Assembly (NCBI GenBank): GCA_016169945.1 | Contig: JADLSH010000184.1 | Coordinates: 3,596,001-3,660,000, forward strand | Direction of reading: 5' to 3' | Length of the DNA stretch: 64,000 nucleotides | Origin: Trachythela sp. YZ-2020 | Lineage: Eukaryota > Cnidaria > Anthozoa > Malacalcyonacea > Clavulariidae | Part shown: one piece after another, positions 20,600 through 33,098 of the stretch | Position numbering within the stretch: position 1 is the first letter of the stretch | How the letters are laid out: the number at the start of each line of letters is the position of its first letter | Notes under the pieces: generated by a model | The model's database searches: none | Seen by the model: only the letters and a program-made list of their open reading frames with translations | What the model was told of the DNA's origin: nothing | Program-made: the position numbers and the translations under genes

Positions 20600-23500
20600 A
20601 TACAGAACTTTTGATAACTTTCGTCTTACGATTGAGACATACCCATTTGACATTTTTACTTTAAGCGAAACTTGGCTTAAAGATAATAAGTTACTATTGC
20701 AATATGTTAACATCCCCGGATATACTAATGTATTCCGCAACCGAGATAACATAAGAGGTGGTGGCGTTGGCGCCTACATACGTAATGATATACCTTTCAA
20801 GCGTCGTACTGACTTTGAGCAGCTATATCCTGATTTAGAGGTCCTATGGCTTGAGGTTCCAGGTCGAAACACAAATAGCAAACTGTTACTTGGCACGATA
20901 TATCGCTCAGAACGCATAATGCCAATACAACAATGGTTAGACACAATCGAATCTCTACTTATTGATATAATTACCACTTGGGACGGTCTACTTATTTTAA
21001 TGGGAGACATGAATATTGATCTCATGAAACCTTCTGATCCGATAACAAGATCATACAAAGATATGCTTCAGTCATTGAATCTGCACCAACATATTACCAT
21101 ACCAACTAGGATTACACAATCCTCAAAAACTCTAATTGATCACGTTATTTCTAACAAGCCTCGCTGTGTTTCTTACTCAAACGTTCTGCCCTGTCCTTCT
21201 GTTAGTGACCACGACGCCCCTTACGTTTGCCTAAATGTTCGCACTTCCCGTTTTCAGCCACGATATAAAATAATTCGAGACGAAAAAAACGTAGATATGG
21301 CAGCGTACTACACTGACGTTTCCTCACTGCCATTCAGTGCAGTCTATTCCTTCAGCGATCCTGAAGATATGCTTGAGTCATTTAACACCCTAATCCAAGA
21401 CTGCATTAATCGTCACGCGCCAATAAAGCGATTCAAAGTTACTCGTCCCCCATGTCCGTGGCTCAAAACTTGCGATATACAAGCCCTCCAAATCCAACGC
21501 AACAAGTTACGCTTTGAAGCACACAAGACCTCTCTTGATAGTATATGGAATGCTTTCAGAAAGGTTCGTAACAGTCTAAAAACCAAGATCAAGGCGGCTA
21601 AACGATCCTTCTATCAAACAGTCTTAACCTCCAAAAACTCCAAAAAGATCTGGAAAGTAATTCATTCTATTTTAAACCCCCCTTCGCAGCCTTCGACATG
21701 ACCCAAACGAATTAAATTTGCATTTTTCTGGTACTGTTCAGCGGACACTGGGCTATACGAATAACGTTAGCGAAAACGATCTTTACGCTTACATTGATTC
21801 TTTGCCTATTTCCGCTGAGCCAAGTCTCAGTTTGAACAAGGTCAGCCAAGCCGAAGTACTAAGAGAATTGCATAATCTTCGTAATGATAGCTCGACAGGT
21901 CCTGATCGAATTCCATCAAAGTATATTAAACCAGTTGCTGATATAATCGCAGCTCCTCTGACACACATTATAAACTCTTGTATTGATGTTAACTTATTTC
22001 CCTGTGTTTGGAAGATCTGAAGAATATGTCCCATTCCCAAAACGGAAGCGCCAAAGACCTACGATGATTTTAGACCTATGGCAATCCTACCTGTCTTATC
22101 CAAGATATACGAAAGACTCGTCCTCAAACAGCAGCTGACTTTTATCGACAACTGTCTCAATGACAATATGTCTGGTTTTAGGAAAGGCCACTCTACTGCC
22201 ACGATCTTGATGGCCATGAGAGACGATATTAAGAGTGCTATGAAAAAAGGAGAACTTACCCTTATGCTTTTAGCAGATTTTTCGAAAGCATTCGATACCA
22301 TAAACTTCAAGACCGTTTTAAAAAAATTACACCGACTAAATTTCTCCCATGGCTTTTTATATTGGATAACGAGCTATTTAACAAATCGCTTCCAATATGT
22401 TCAAATTGATGACAAGAAATCCAACCTAACCCCCGTATGCTTTGGAGTACCACAAGGATCCATACTTGGTCCCTTTATTTTTAACCTATATGTATCTGAT
22501 GTCGATGTCCCTCAAACTTGTTATCAATACGCGGATGACACTTCGCTGTATGAACATTGTAAAACTGCTAAACTCGATCAATCAATCGATAATGTGCAAC
22601 AATCATTGGATTCCCTGAATCATTGGTCCTCACTTTCGAATTTGTCATTAAATCCAAAAAAAACTAAATCAATGCTGTTTTCTACAGCTCAAATGTCACG
22701 AGCCCATTCCCTCGACAAAGTTAAACTAGATCTTACCTGACTGTGCTAATCAGGAAATAAAACGCGAAACTGCTACAAAATTACTGGGCGTCATTTTTAC
22801 TGATCACTTAAACTGGAACGAACATATAAAGTATTTGACGTCTTCCTGCTGTGCTGTCTTGGCAGTATTGCGTAAGTTAAAGCATATGGCCCCGTATAAC
22901 TTACGTAAACAATTGGTCGAAATGCTTGTTACATCAAAACTAGATTACTGCGACACAATATATAGTCCTGTACACGACTACCAAATAGAGAGACTACAGC
23001 GCGTCCAAAATGCATGCGCTGGTTTTGTTAAAGGCTCTTACGCTAAAGTTACTGACGTCATTAATATTGGTTGGCTCCCCATTAAGGAGAGACGCGATTG
23101 GCATATGCTAAAGATGGCCCACAAAGCATTACATCAATCCCCATGGCCAGCATATCTCCCGCTGAAAATTCAATCAAGTGAGAGGGTACTTCGCTCAAAC
23201 GCAGCATTGAAACTTCAAGTACCGCTAGAAAGTGGAACTTTTCAAGATGCAGCCTCGCAATTGTTCAATGCTTTACCGGCTGAACTTAGGAACTGTGATC
23301 ATTTTGCTCATTTCTCACGACAGTGCAAAGACCTTTTAATGAGTAACGCAAGAGACAAATATTTCTTAGTTTTAAATTTTTATAGAGATTATTACATAGA
23401 CATAGTACTGTATTTTAATGTAAATTATTTTGCAGATGTAGAGCCACGCCGTGGAAAAGCTGCAATAAATCATTATTATTATTATTATTATTATCAGGTC
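20600..23500 (+). pseudogene. L2/CR1-like LINE with endonuclease and RT, frame-broken
   Basis: The frame opens within an APE endonuclease: SETWLKDNK near 20660, then GGGVGAYIR, LLILMGDMNIDL, and SVSDHDAPY with the conserved Asp-His. A break near 21701 and another near 22020 separate the linker and the start of the RT. The RT follows in one frame (22078-22740) with ADFSKAFDTI (motif A), FGVPQGSILGPFIFNLY (motif B) and YQYADDTSLY (motif C, YADD intact). The C-terminal domain runs 22835-23521 in a further frame. The 3' end is an (ATT)n microsatellite at 23473-23495. The extreme N-terminus and 5' UTR are missing. RT and endonuclease residues are intact, but at least three frame breaks make this copy inactive. 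Confidence 0.88.
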
Positions 23501-23521
23501 CTCATATTATATATTCTGTAA

Positions 23522-24473
23522 ACGTAGCAAAGAATGGGATAACCCACAACTAATGTCATACTAATATTTTTGTCATATAATTATATAGAATTAATTCAAG
23601 TAGACACTGGTAAACTACCTGTAAAGAGAGGTTTATCACTGTAGTATGTAAACATTTATCGTAATTAATAAAGTTTCCATTATTATTATACATTGCCAAG
23701 CGATTCACTGCCAAATTCCAATATTTAATAAGATTGTTTTGGCAGCAAATTCTCTTGTTTATATAGCGGTTCAATATTGGAAAGCAAGCCATGACTACAT
23801 ACATAAATGTAACTTCATATAAGGTACACACCTAGCTAATATTGATATTAATATAATTTTTTGTGAGTCTTCACCTGCTGCTATGTTACATTGCTATAGT
23901 TAAAAATGATTTTTAAAGTGTTTATCGTATGCTTCTCTTTGGTTCAACTTTTATAGCAAACGTTTATGCACAAAAAGTCAAGTCAAAGAGACGGTAAGAT
24001 AATATTATCAAATTGGAAACAATATGCTTGGAAAAGGACAGATAATAAGGACACTGGTTTGATACTGGTTTGACATAGGTTAAAGCTACACGGCTGATTG
24101 AAACTTTAAAAATTCTAGTTACCTTGAATTAGAATTGCATGTGTCTTTGAAAAATATTAATACTGCCACACACGATAGTGTAAACCTGCCTTAAGACATG
24201 CAGTTACGAGAATAAGAATACTGTATAAACTGCGAGGCAGGCTGGCCGGACATCATAGTGGGCCAGCCTTGCAGGCTATTCGAAAAAAGACCAGTTAGAA
24301 ATAATTAGATTGGGGTGGAATAGGGTAGAATTGCAATAAGGGTCAATGATAATCTTTTGAACACACGAGTCTCAAAAAAAACCTTCATCCAAAATACAAT
24401 TCAATAACCATTCAGACATGTCCCTCTGCATGCTCGATATGTAATGAATTTGTTTTATTGGTTTCCAATGTAG
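23522..24473. other. Non-coding interval
   Basis: No motif-bearing frame on either strand. AT-rich sequence with short ORFs only. Confidence 0.5.
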
Positions 24474-24770
24474 AACTGTATTTTCAACAAGAAATATGAC
24501 AACACATCACTGCGAGTGTTCTATGCAGCAAGCCTACCTTCTGTTGGCAATAGTGCTTATAGAAGATGGTATTTTACATTTGATGGGGAAGAATGTACAA
24601 AACGATCGACAATTGAAGGAATTGTTTACGTTAAGTCAACCCTCTGTAACCAGGTTCCGAAAGCCAGGTTATGTACGCGTGGGATTTTGGATTGGCAAAG
24701 TGAGGGTTATGGTCTCGGAGATGGCTCAACTGTAGAGGACACTTGATTGGCAAACCTCCTCCTCAACTGT
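24474..24770 (+). pseudogene. CTHRC1-like C-terminal domain, decayed
   Basis: After an acceptor-like TTTCCAATGTAG the frame reads NCIFNKKYDNTSLRVFYA, then RRWYFTFDGEECTKRSTIEG, which matches the RWYFTFNGAEC core of collagen triple helix repeat-containing protein 1. The next conserved part (YVRVGFWIGK) is found in a different frame (24660-24700), and GYGLGDGST returns to the first. A CCTCCTCCTCAACTG that would encode the usual Pro-rich end appears at 24757 after a deletion. CTHRC1-like proteins are secreted extracellular proteins. This copy lacks collagen repeats nearby and has at least two frameshifts, so it is a pseudogene or a lone exon. It shares its first exon segment with 7732-7806. Confidence 0.65.
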
Positions 24771-26340
24771 AGAGGACACTTGGCCGTTAATGAATTTAAC
24801 ATTGTAAATACACCTACCTAGTGTATAACGTACGCCATGAATCAATCACTGAGCTATTATGAAGTTTATCGTTTCTGTTTCATAGCCGTAAGGGACCGTC
24901 GACAATTAGGTTTCGTCACGCTTAACGGCAAATTGGCCGCTAAGGCCTTGATTTCCACCCCCTCCCCCTTAGCGGCAAGGTCCCCGTTTGTAAGAAAAGC
25001 CAAACTTTTGGAAGCCTAAATTTTGGCAATCTTTGCCTTTGTCAATTTGTAATTCATGATAGTTTTAACAATGAAATGTACGTACCTGAAAAGCTCATTG
25101 CTAGAGCAGGTTTGAAGTTGCACAAATTGAAAATTTTTACAAACTGTCGATTGTTGTACTCATCCACATTATATTTATTTCATACTTTCCAGTTTTTTAT
25201 TATTTAAAACTCTTCGTTTTATATCACAACAACGTGACAACCGAATTCTTTGAAAGATATCCAACTCGTAGATTTTGGTAGTGTATTTATGTAGCCCTAC
25301 ACAAAATGTATATTTAACCCCAAACCCCACCCTAATCCCAATCCTAACCATAATCCTAACCCCAATCCTAACCCTAACCCTATATATAATCACAGACGTA
25401 ATTCGTGTAGGGCTACATAAAGACACAACCTAGATTTTTAATTTGGCGAAGTACTGCTGACGAACTGAGCCAGCGGCTCCGCGAGTTGAAAGGGGCAGAG
25501 GAGGCGAGGGAATAATGAAAAAAATAATGAAAGGCAGCCGAAGAATGAACAACGAGTGGCGAGAAATCGATAATATATAATGATCCGAGTCTGACTGCGT
25601 TGCATGTCGGTATAGTCACCCAAACCTCCTCTGCACCATAGACAACAAAAACAGAAGTGGGTAGGTTCTTCTATTTTGACTGTAACATCGTTTAAATTCA
25701 GTAAAGTCATAGAAAAAGAGCTGAATAAATAGAAAGTTGGGTTTTCAATCTTGCAAATGCAAGAAGTCACATACTAGAATGCAATCGCTTCATTGATCAC
25801 ATGCAATTTGAACGAATAACAACGACAGTCACACTTTCCCAATGGCTTTTTATTGTGTGGTTATGAAATGTACATGTCAATTTGATCCGGGGTTGAGCAT
25901 TGCTCGTAGCGTTACAGTCTTCTATCCGAAGATATAGAGTGATATTTTCGAGAGGCTTTGTCTGCAAGCTTTTGCTTGTGTCTCATGATGATTGCATGTG
26001 AGATTGGTCAGAACTATACAGTATCCGGGCAGGAGGGATGAGGGTCAGTTTACGAATTTTTTGGGAATAAATAAATTACATTTAGTTTGTGTTTGCAATC
26101 TGTAAAAGCATGGAAACTATGTAAAGGCTCGAACCTCTCGTCTGCAAAAGTTGGGTCTCGGGACAACGTGCTCGTCGTTTCAGTGAGAAAGGGATAGAAG
26201 GAGTTTCAGTATGAAAGGGTAGACGTGATGATTATTTAATGTCCATTTCATGTCTACCATTTTTACAGTTTGTGGCGTTTGCATATGACGATGAGAGATT
26301 TAGTATACAAGTAAAATTTTAAGAAAATCGAGTACAATTC
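24771..26340. other. Non-coding interval with a telomere-like tract
   Basis: At 25310-25390 imperfect CCTAAC/CCCAAT hexamers form a second interstitial telomere-like tract. No gene is supported. A 110-codon minus-strand frame at 25438-25770 is Phe/Ser-rich with no motif. Confidence 0.5.
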
Positions 26341-27877
26341 AAATAAAACTTTATACTATTTGCACATTTAAAACTTAATACTATTTGCACATTTTATCAA
26401 TATTGTTTGTTTGTTTTGCTTGAATGAGCGTAGTGCTCGCGACAAGGTCGCCTAGCTCTTGATCCTCCCGTCAGCAAAAGTTGTACATAAAATTTTTCCG
26501 CGAAAATATCATGAAATGTATCGCCTAGGCCTTGTATCGAATTGTATCGTATAAAATTAAAGAAAGGTTTAGATGAAGTTAGTACGAGCGAAAATACGTG
26601 TCCAAATTGTTTGAGAGTAATTCACCAATTAGAGGGCGAGGGAAAATATTTCCTTGCAATTTTGAGAAAAACAAGACGTGACTATAATTGAGATGAGTAT
26701 ATTTTGGTTGGAACGAAAACCACTTATTTTAAGACGATAAAATATTTTGTAATTAGCTATAAGAAATAAAGATCTCTTAGAAATGTTTAGATAAACAGAG
26801 TCACTAATAGAGAAGAATGAGTGCGTACGTGTAAGCTAGCCCAATACTGACTTAACAGAAACTAGACAAAAATCAAATGCCATTCTTATAATCATACATG
26901 TCTATATTACAATTATTCGTTCTGTTTTCAGAGTGCTGGTTGTCAGCAACACTCTGGACCAAAAGCACAGCTATAAATATAATCGGCGCTGGCACATACA
27001 CTGTAGCTCGTGCAGTCTGTTTCCTGAAATGATCTAGCCAGTCAGTTCATTGCTTTCCTGTATTTGATTATATATGCGGCCTATTTAGCCCCCTTGAAAC
27101 AAATAAAACGTTATACTATTTGCACATTTAAAACTTAATACTATTTGCACATTTTATCAATATTGTTTGTTTTGCTTGAATGAGCGTAGTTTTGCTAAAT
27201 ATACAAAACCTGGTGCTCGCGACAAGGTCGCCTAGCTCTCGATCCTCCCGTCAGCAAAATTTGTACGTAAATTTTTCCGCGAAAATATCATGAAATGTAT
27301 CGCCTAGGCCTTGTATCGAATTGTATCGTATAAAATTAAAGAAAGGTTTAGATGAAGTTAGTACGAGCGAAAATACGTGTCCAATTAATAAATTGTTTGA
27401 GAGTAATTCACCAATTAGAGGGCGAGGGAAAATATTTCATGCAATTTTGAGAAAAACAAGACGTGACTATAATTGAGATGAGTATATATTTTGGTTGGAA
27501 CGAAAACCACTTATTTTAAGACGATAAAATATTTTGTAATTATAAGAAATAAAGATCTCTTAGAAATGTTTAGATAAACAGAGTCACTAATAGAGAAGAA
27601 TGAGTGCGTACGTGTAAGCTAGCCTAATACTGACTTAACAGAAACTAGACAAAAATCAAATGCCATTCTTATAATCCGATACATGTCTATATTACAATTA
27701 TTCGTTCTGTTTTCAGAGTACTGGTTGTCAGCAACACTCTGGACCAAAAGCACAGCTATATATAGAATCGGCACATACACTGTAGCTCATGCAGTCTGTT
27801 TCCTGAAATGATCTAGCCAGTCAGTTCATTGCTTTCCTGTATTTGATTCTATGCGGCCTATTTAGCCCCCTTCAAAC
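26341..27877 (+). repeat. About 760-bp tandem duplication with internal promoter-like sequence
   Basis: Copy 1 (26341-27100) and copy 2 (27101-27877) are highly similar throughout, with small indels such as a 24-bp insertion near 27190 in copy 2. Both start AAATAAAAC, contain two short copies of ATACTATTTGCACATTT, and near their ends carry an inverted pair AGAGTG/CACTCT followed about 15 bp on by a TATA-like box (TATAAATA at 26972, TATATATA near 27757). Partial relatives lie at 47090-47340 and 47740-47850. No coding frame is present. It may be a promoter-bearing non-coding repeat, such as a degenerate LTR. Confidence 0.85.
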
Positions 27878-27884
27878 ACCTCTG

Positions 27885-28110
27885 AAGTTTTGTTTTGTTT
27901 GCAAATTAATAATAATACAAACTAATTAAATATTCATTTCGCTTTCCTACCTTTGGTTTACACGCTACAAACTCCTAAATATGACCATTGGATAGCTCTT
28001 GAAAATCGTGTTCGAAAGGATGTAATGACTGTATTTAAATTTCCATACGACATAAACTAGCTATTTTATGACAATTCTCGTGAAAATGCCGTCTTTGTTG
28101 TGAAAGCCGG
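27885..28110 (-). repeat. Dispersed repeat, inverted copy of 50150-50370
   Basis: The stretch containing CTAATTAAATATTCATTTCG and TACCTTTGGTTTACACGCTA is the reverse complement of sequence at about 50270-50345, and similarity continues to the CACGAGAATT segment near 28075 and 50200. A 95-codon frame at 28061-28348 overlaps it and is not called. Confidence 0.75.
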
Positions 28111-28909
28111 TATTGTCGGCGCACGCTCGGGTCGCTCGGACAACTTCGGACCCTAAAATCTCCGCGACTTTGCACCCTAGAGTATTGAAAGTACCGGCAA
28201 TCGATTCCTCGTGCATGATGTCATCGCCTAGATGGCGGATTTTCATTGGTTTATAGCAAGCAACACTGACCTTATATGGCATTCGTAATTTATTGCGCGT
28301 GCTGGAATCAAATTTCAACGATTTCGGTATTTTGTATGCGACTTTCAAAAAATAAAAATAAATAGTTTTACTTCTTCAAATGCAATGAAACTTTCCAATA
28401 ATATTCCTTTTTATATGAGCTACAATTTGTGTGGTAACACTTGCTCGAAAATAATAAATCCTGCTCTGGCAATACCGATTTATTTCAACAATAATTGTAA
28501 ATTTTTTAGATAATTTATGAATATGTATGCAAATTAATTTGGATATGTAATATGAACCGGGCCAAACCAGATATCCTTAAAATGAGGAATTCACAAGCTA
28601 TCGAATGATGCGTGTCCTGTTGCCAGAGAATAAACACGTCTGGAGATATTTACATTTGAAACAACTGATCGTAATTACGGCGCAAGCGATGTTCAACGAT
28701 AAAGAGTTACATTTATTGTTGTGTTAAGAGGCGGTCAAGTCCGTTCTGCGCATAATTTCTGCGCATACTTGTGAGGGCCCTCTGAGGTAAACAAAACCTC
28801 AGAGGTAAACAAACCTTGATTGACCTTGCGCCGGAGGTATCAATTTCTAACTTGGCGGAAGGCAGGAGTGGACTCATCAAGGCAAGTAGAGGAAAGCATA
28901 TTGTACATT
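28111..28909. other. Non-coding interval left of element B
   Basis: No gene seen. The 30-bp segment AGAGGCGGTCAAGTCCGTTC... at 28730 recurs inverted at 46185-46215, another dispersed repeat. Confidence 0.5.
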
Positions 28910-28963
28910 AACATAGAGGGGGAGCAGCGTCATTAACAGGGGGAGGGCACGTCATTAAAAATT

Positions 28964-29373
28964 CATTAACATAAACATCATTAATTATATATTGACGTCA
29001 TAATGATATGCAAGGCGCGTTTGGGCAAAACAGCCATTAAGCTGAGCTCAGCATTTTCGTCACAAAAAGAGTTAATCCTGACGCTTTTTATCACAATAGC
29101 TGGACGTTTCTATATATTTTGCCAAGCGTTGTGTTCCAAACACAGTCCGTTTCGACAACGAGTAAATATATTCTCGTATCTAATATCACCTTATACGAAA
29201 CGGCTTAGACAACTAATATAGCGACGCTTAACCTAGTAAAATATTATTGCCTTATGCGAAATAATAACAAGCAGAAATATAGCTTTCTAAAACGAGAAGA
29301 TCTTAAAGTTTGTCGGTATAGTACGCGTTGTTTAGGTCTTATAGAGCAATACAAATATATGTTTGCCAAGCGA
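28964..29373 (+). repeat. Left terminal inverted repeat of element B
   Basis: CATTAACATAAACATCATTA through GTTTGCCAAGCGA is the reverse complement of 36560-36960 with few differences and lacks the MITE present in element A. It adjoins the heptamer array directly. Confidence 0.92.
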
Positions 29374-29390
29374 TAATGACTATAGTCATA

Positions 29391-30217
29391 TATGACTATA
29401 GTCCATAGTCATTAGTCATTAGTCATTAGTCATTAGTCATTAGTCATTAGTCATTAGTCATAAGTCATAAGTCATAAGTCATTAGTCATTAGTCATTAGA
29501 CATAAGTCATAAGTCATAAGTCATAAGTCATAAGTCATAAGTCATAAGTCATAAGTCATAAGTCATAAGTCATAAGTCATAAGTCATAAGTCATAAGTCA
29601 TAAGTCATAAGTCATAAGTCATAAGTCATAAGTCATAAGTCATAAGTCATAAGTCATAAGTCATAAGTCATAAGTCATAAGTCATAAGTCATAAGTCATA
29701 AGTCATAAGTCATAAGTCATAAGTCATAAGTCATAAGTCATAAGTCATAAGTCATAAGTCATAAGTCATAAGTCATAAGTCATAAGTCATAAGTCATAAG
29801 TCATAAGTCATAAGTCATAAGTCATAAGTCATAAGTCATAAGTCATGAGTCATAAGTCATAAGTCATAAGTCATAAGTCATAAGTCATAAGTCATAAGTC
29901 ATAAGTCATAAGTCATAAGTCATAAGTCATAAGTCATAAGTCATAAGTCATAAGTCATAAGTCATAAGTCATAAGTCATAAGTCATAAGTCATAAGTCAT
30001 AAGTCATAAGTCATAAGTCATAAGTCATAAGTCATAAGTCATAAGTCATAAGTCATAAGTCATAAGTCATAAGTCATAAGTCATAAGTCATAAGTCATAA
30101 GTCATAAGTCATAAGTCATAAGTCATAAGTCATAAGTCATAAGTCATAAGTCATAAGTCATAAGTCATAAGTCATAAGTCATTAGTCATAAGTCATAAGT
30201 CATTAGTCATTAGTCAT
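29391..30217. repeat. Heptamer array of element B
   Basis: More than 110 units, mostly AAGTCAT with blocks of TTAGTCA at both edges. Much more uniform than in element A, and without the AAGTGAT or hexamer blocks. Confidence 0.95.
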
Positions 30218-30389
30218 ATAAATTGGATTAGTTAACAAGTATATCCGAGATATGCTTGCTTGGTATGGGTTAAAGAAATGTAAAGTTATGGTTAAAAGGT
30301 GAAAAAGCTACGAGGTTGACTCGGACAATATATACACCCAAGCGAGTGATGGAGTTTAGGAATAATACGCTTTTAGAGGTAGACCCAGA

Positions 30390-30535
30390 ACAGACTTAGT
30401 TAAAAATATATTTAATTGGGTAGACTTTTCAGATTGGAGACCTTAAGATTTAGCAATTTCAAGATTATCCCCCGAAGACAGACAAAAAATATGAGAACAC
30501 CTAAACGATATGCTCTTAGGAGGAGACCTTACTAA
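30390..30535 (+). pseudogene. Tail of the ATPase-linked ORF, decayed
   Basis: TTTTCAGATTGGAGACC, AAGATTATCCCCCGAAGACAG and CGATATGCTCTTAGGAGGAG align with 14045-14250 of element A. An early stop (TAAG at 30446) and deletions break the frame. It preserves the original C-terminus, RYALRRRPY and stop at 30533-30535. Confidence 0.8.
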
Positions 30536-30599
30536 CGCTGTTAAGCTAGAAAATCTTAATTGCCCATAATTACCTAACAAGCGCTAAATGTTTATATAC

Positions 30600-30798
30600 T
30601 GTAGCTGTAATTCGCTTGGATAAAGCACTACACAAACACGATTTAATACAAGAGATAACTTTCTATTATACACCACACAAAATACAAACGAGGAAGAGAC
30701 CTCAACCCGTGTTCTTCTTGTACATCACGAGCCCGCCATCATACTGTACACTATTGTTTATGTACATCATGTAAGATGACATAAGGAAGTTCGCTACA
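30600..30798 (-). repeat. 3' LTR of the Gypsy element
   Basis: 199 bp, TGTAGC...GCTACA, ATAC duplication outside. Confidence 0.95.
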
Positions 30799-30897
30799 AT
30801 ACTCCCCTTGTTAACTAAAAAGCTGTCCTCAGCTAACAAAACAAGCTATATCAAACAGATTAGAAGTACTAAATGTTAACTTCACAGTTTAGTAAGT

Positions 30898-33035
30898 TCA
30901 CACGTCCAACAGTACGTTGTCAGAAAGACATTTTACCACAGTTTTAGGGATATGGCCCGATTTGGCCAGTTGTATTTTGGCCTGAAGGATTCTGTCTTTA
31001 GAAATAATTTCTGACACGGCATGATAGCGAGGCAGAGAGCGATGTGTAAACACTTGCTTCCCATCTTTAGGGTCGACATAGGCGGGTTTATTAACTCCGA
31101 CGGTTAGTAGGGGCAGTGTTGTTGTAGGTTCTAAAGAAGTGGACTGTGACTTGGTCTCGATAGCTTGGGCGAGGTGCCATTTGGAACGATCGCTAGAGTC
31201 GTTAAGGATTAGATAGTCGCCAACATCACATTCCACAGGTGGGGGAACCACGGTATCGTTTTGGGTGTCGGGCGACTGATCGGGATCCACTGCCTCAACA
31301 GATGAAGCTTCGGCGTATGGATAGAACCTTGCAAGACGTTGGATATGTACTGATTGACGAGCATGGGAAGTCGGGTCTTCGATAATATACAACTCCTCAC
31401 GGATGCGTTGAACAACTTTAAAGGGGCCATTCCACTGTGTAAGAAGCTTCGTAGCGAGGCCAACTTGGCGAGATGGTTTGTAGAGAAGGACAAGGTCGTC
31501 TTCTTTCAGAACGGAGCTATGCTGATGAGCATCATAATAGTCGCGCTGGGTCCGACGAACCTCTCGCTGAGCCATTTTGAGATGTTCGAAAGTAGCGGTC
31601 ATACGTTGTGTGAGTTCTGTAGCATATTCATTGCGATTTTGTGGTAGGGTAGCAGGGGAACCAAAGAGTATATCTTCTGGGACTTTCGGTTCACGGCCAT
31701 GTAGAAGGTAAAAGGGGCTATAGTCGAGACCTTCGATTGTACTGCTCCGGTAAGCGAAGGCGCATGTAGGAAGATACTGATCCCAGTCTTCTTGAAGTTT
31801 ACTGACAAATATCTTTAGTGTTGCGGAGATGATACGATGAATTCTTTCGGTTTGTCCGTTGGTTTGCGGATGATATCCACTTGTATACACTTGATTGACA
31901 TCTAATAGACGACATACTTCCTTGATAAGGTTAGAAAGGAATTGGGAACCACGGTTGGACAATAAACGTTTCGGACAGCCATGTCGGCAAACGATTTCTT
32001 CAAAGAAAGCACGAGCAATGGTTTTTGCTGTGGCACCTGGAATGGGAACCAGTGCGTGAACGCCAGTGCGTGAACCCATCGATAACAGTTAGAACGTAAA
32101 GATTGCCGCGTTTGTTCAAGGGAAATGGACCAAGTAGGTCAATACCTACGGTATCAAAGGGTTGTTCATAAAGTTGAGGATGGATGTAACCTGAATGACG
32201 TTGCAAAGTTTGTTTTGCTTTCCGGCAATCAAGACCAGTTTTGATCCATTTCTTAACACCGCTATACATGCCATTCCAGAAAAAACGTTGTCGAAGCCGA
32301 TCGTAGGTTTTAGTTCTTCCTAAATGCGCTGCCAATGGGGAGTTGTGGAATGCATAGAGGATTCTTTTCTTTAATGAATCCGGAATAACCAACTGGCGGA
32401 GTTGTTCGGTTTCACCCAGAACTTCGTGATGGTAGAGCAAACCATCCTCGATTGTATAGTGACGAGCCATGTGTTTTACGGAATCTTGGGTGTGCTGCGC
32501 AGCAGTAGGAGTTTCCCCTTTCAAATGCTGTATGAGTGGTTTTAACTTGTCGTCAGAAAGCTGGGCTTCGCTAATAATCTGCAAAGGAGGCGTTGTGGCT
32601 GGGATAGTGAAGCACATTGGCTCTGTAGCTGGCTGGAGGAGACACACTGGGTCTAATTCAGTATTATGTGAGCGAACGTCGGCGACAGGTGCATCTGCGG
32701 GTGAGCGTGATAAGGCGTCAGCATTGTCGTTAAGCTTTCCTCGACGGTGTTCGATTGTGAACGTGTATTCACTTAATTTCAAAGCCCACCTGGCTAAGCG
32801 ACCACTAGTATGCTTAACGTTCAAGAACCAACGCAAACTGTCATGATCTGTTTGGATTGTAAACGTTCGGCCATACAAGTAAGGTCGTAATTGTTCGCAA
32901 GCCCAGACAATTGCGAGAGCTTCTCGAATGTTCCATTTCTGTTCAGCAGTCGAAAGAGAATGGCTTAAATAGGCAATTACATGCTCCACGTCGTTGCTGT
33001 CTTTTTGGGCTAGAACGCGCCAAGCACCTTTAGGG
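30898..33035 (-). pseudogene. Gypsy RNase H and integrase, frame-broken
   Basis: The RNase H frame has YLSHSLSTAEQKW and TIQTDHDSLRWFL. The integrase HHCC finger (KTYDRLRQRFFWNGMY; CRKAK, where one Cys of the usual CxxC is lost) and the first catalytic Asp (TVGIDLLGPFPL) follow. A 14-bp duplication of GTTCACGCACTGGC at 32050-32077 shifts the frame. The core continues at 32079-30898 with CPKRLLSNRGSQF, in which Asn replaces the second catalytic Asp, then GYHPQTNGQTERIH with the catalytic Glu. A chromodomain-free C-terminus with the GPF-like WNGPFKVVQRI segment ends at 30898. Confidence 0.9.
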
Positions 33036-33098
33036 ATGCGTCGGTTTGTAGAATAAAAGGGAGGTCAAAATTGGGACAGACAACTACAGGGTCGCTAG

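Noticed and set aside
20774..21058. Minus-strand frame in the LINE
   Set aside because: Antisense shadow of the endonuclease domain.
28061..28348. 95-codon minus-strand frame
   Set aside because: Overlaps a dispersed repeat and shows no motif or splice context.
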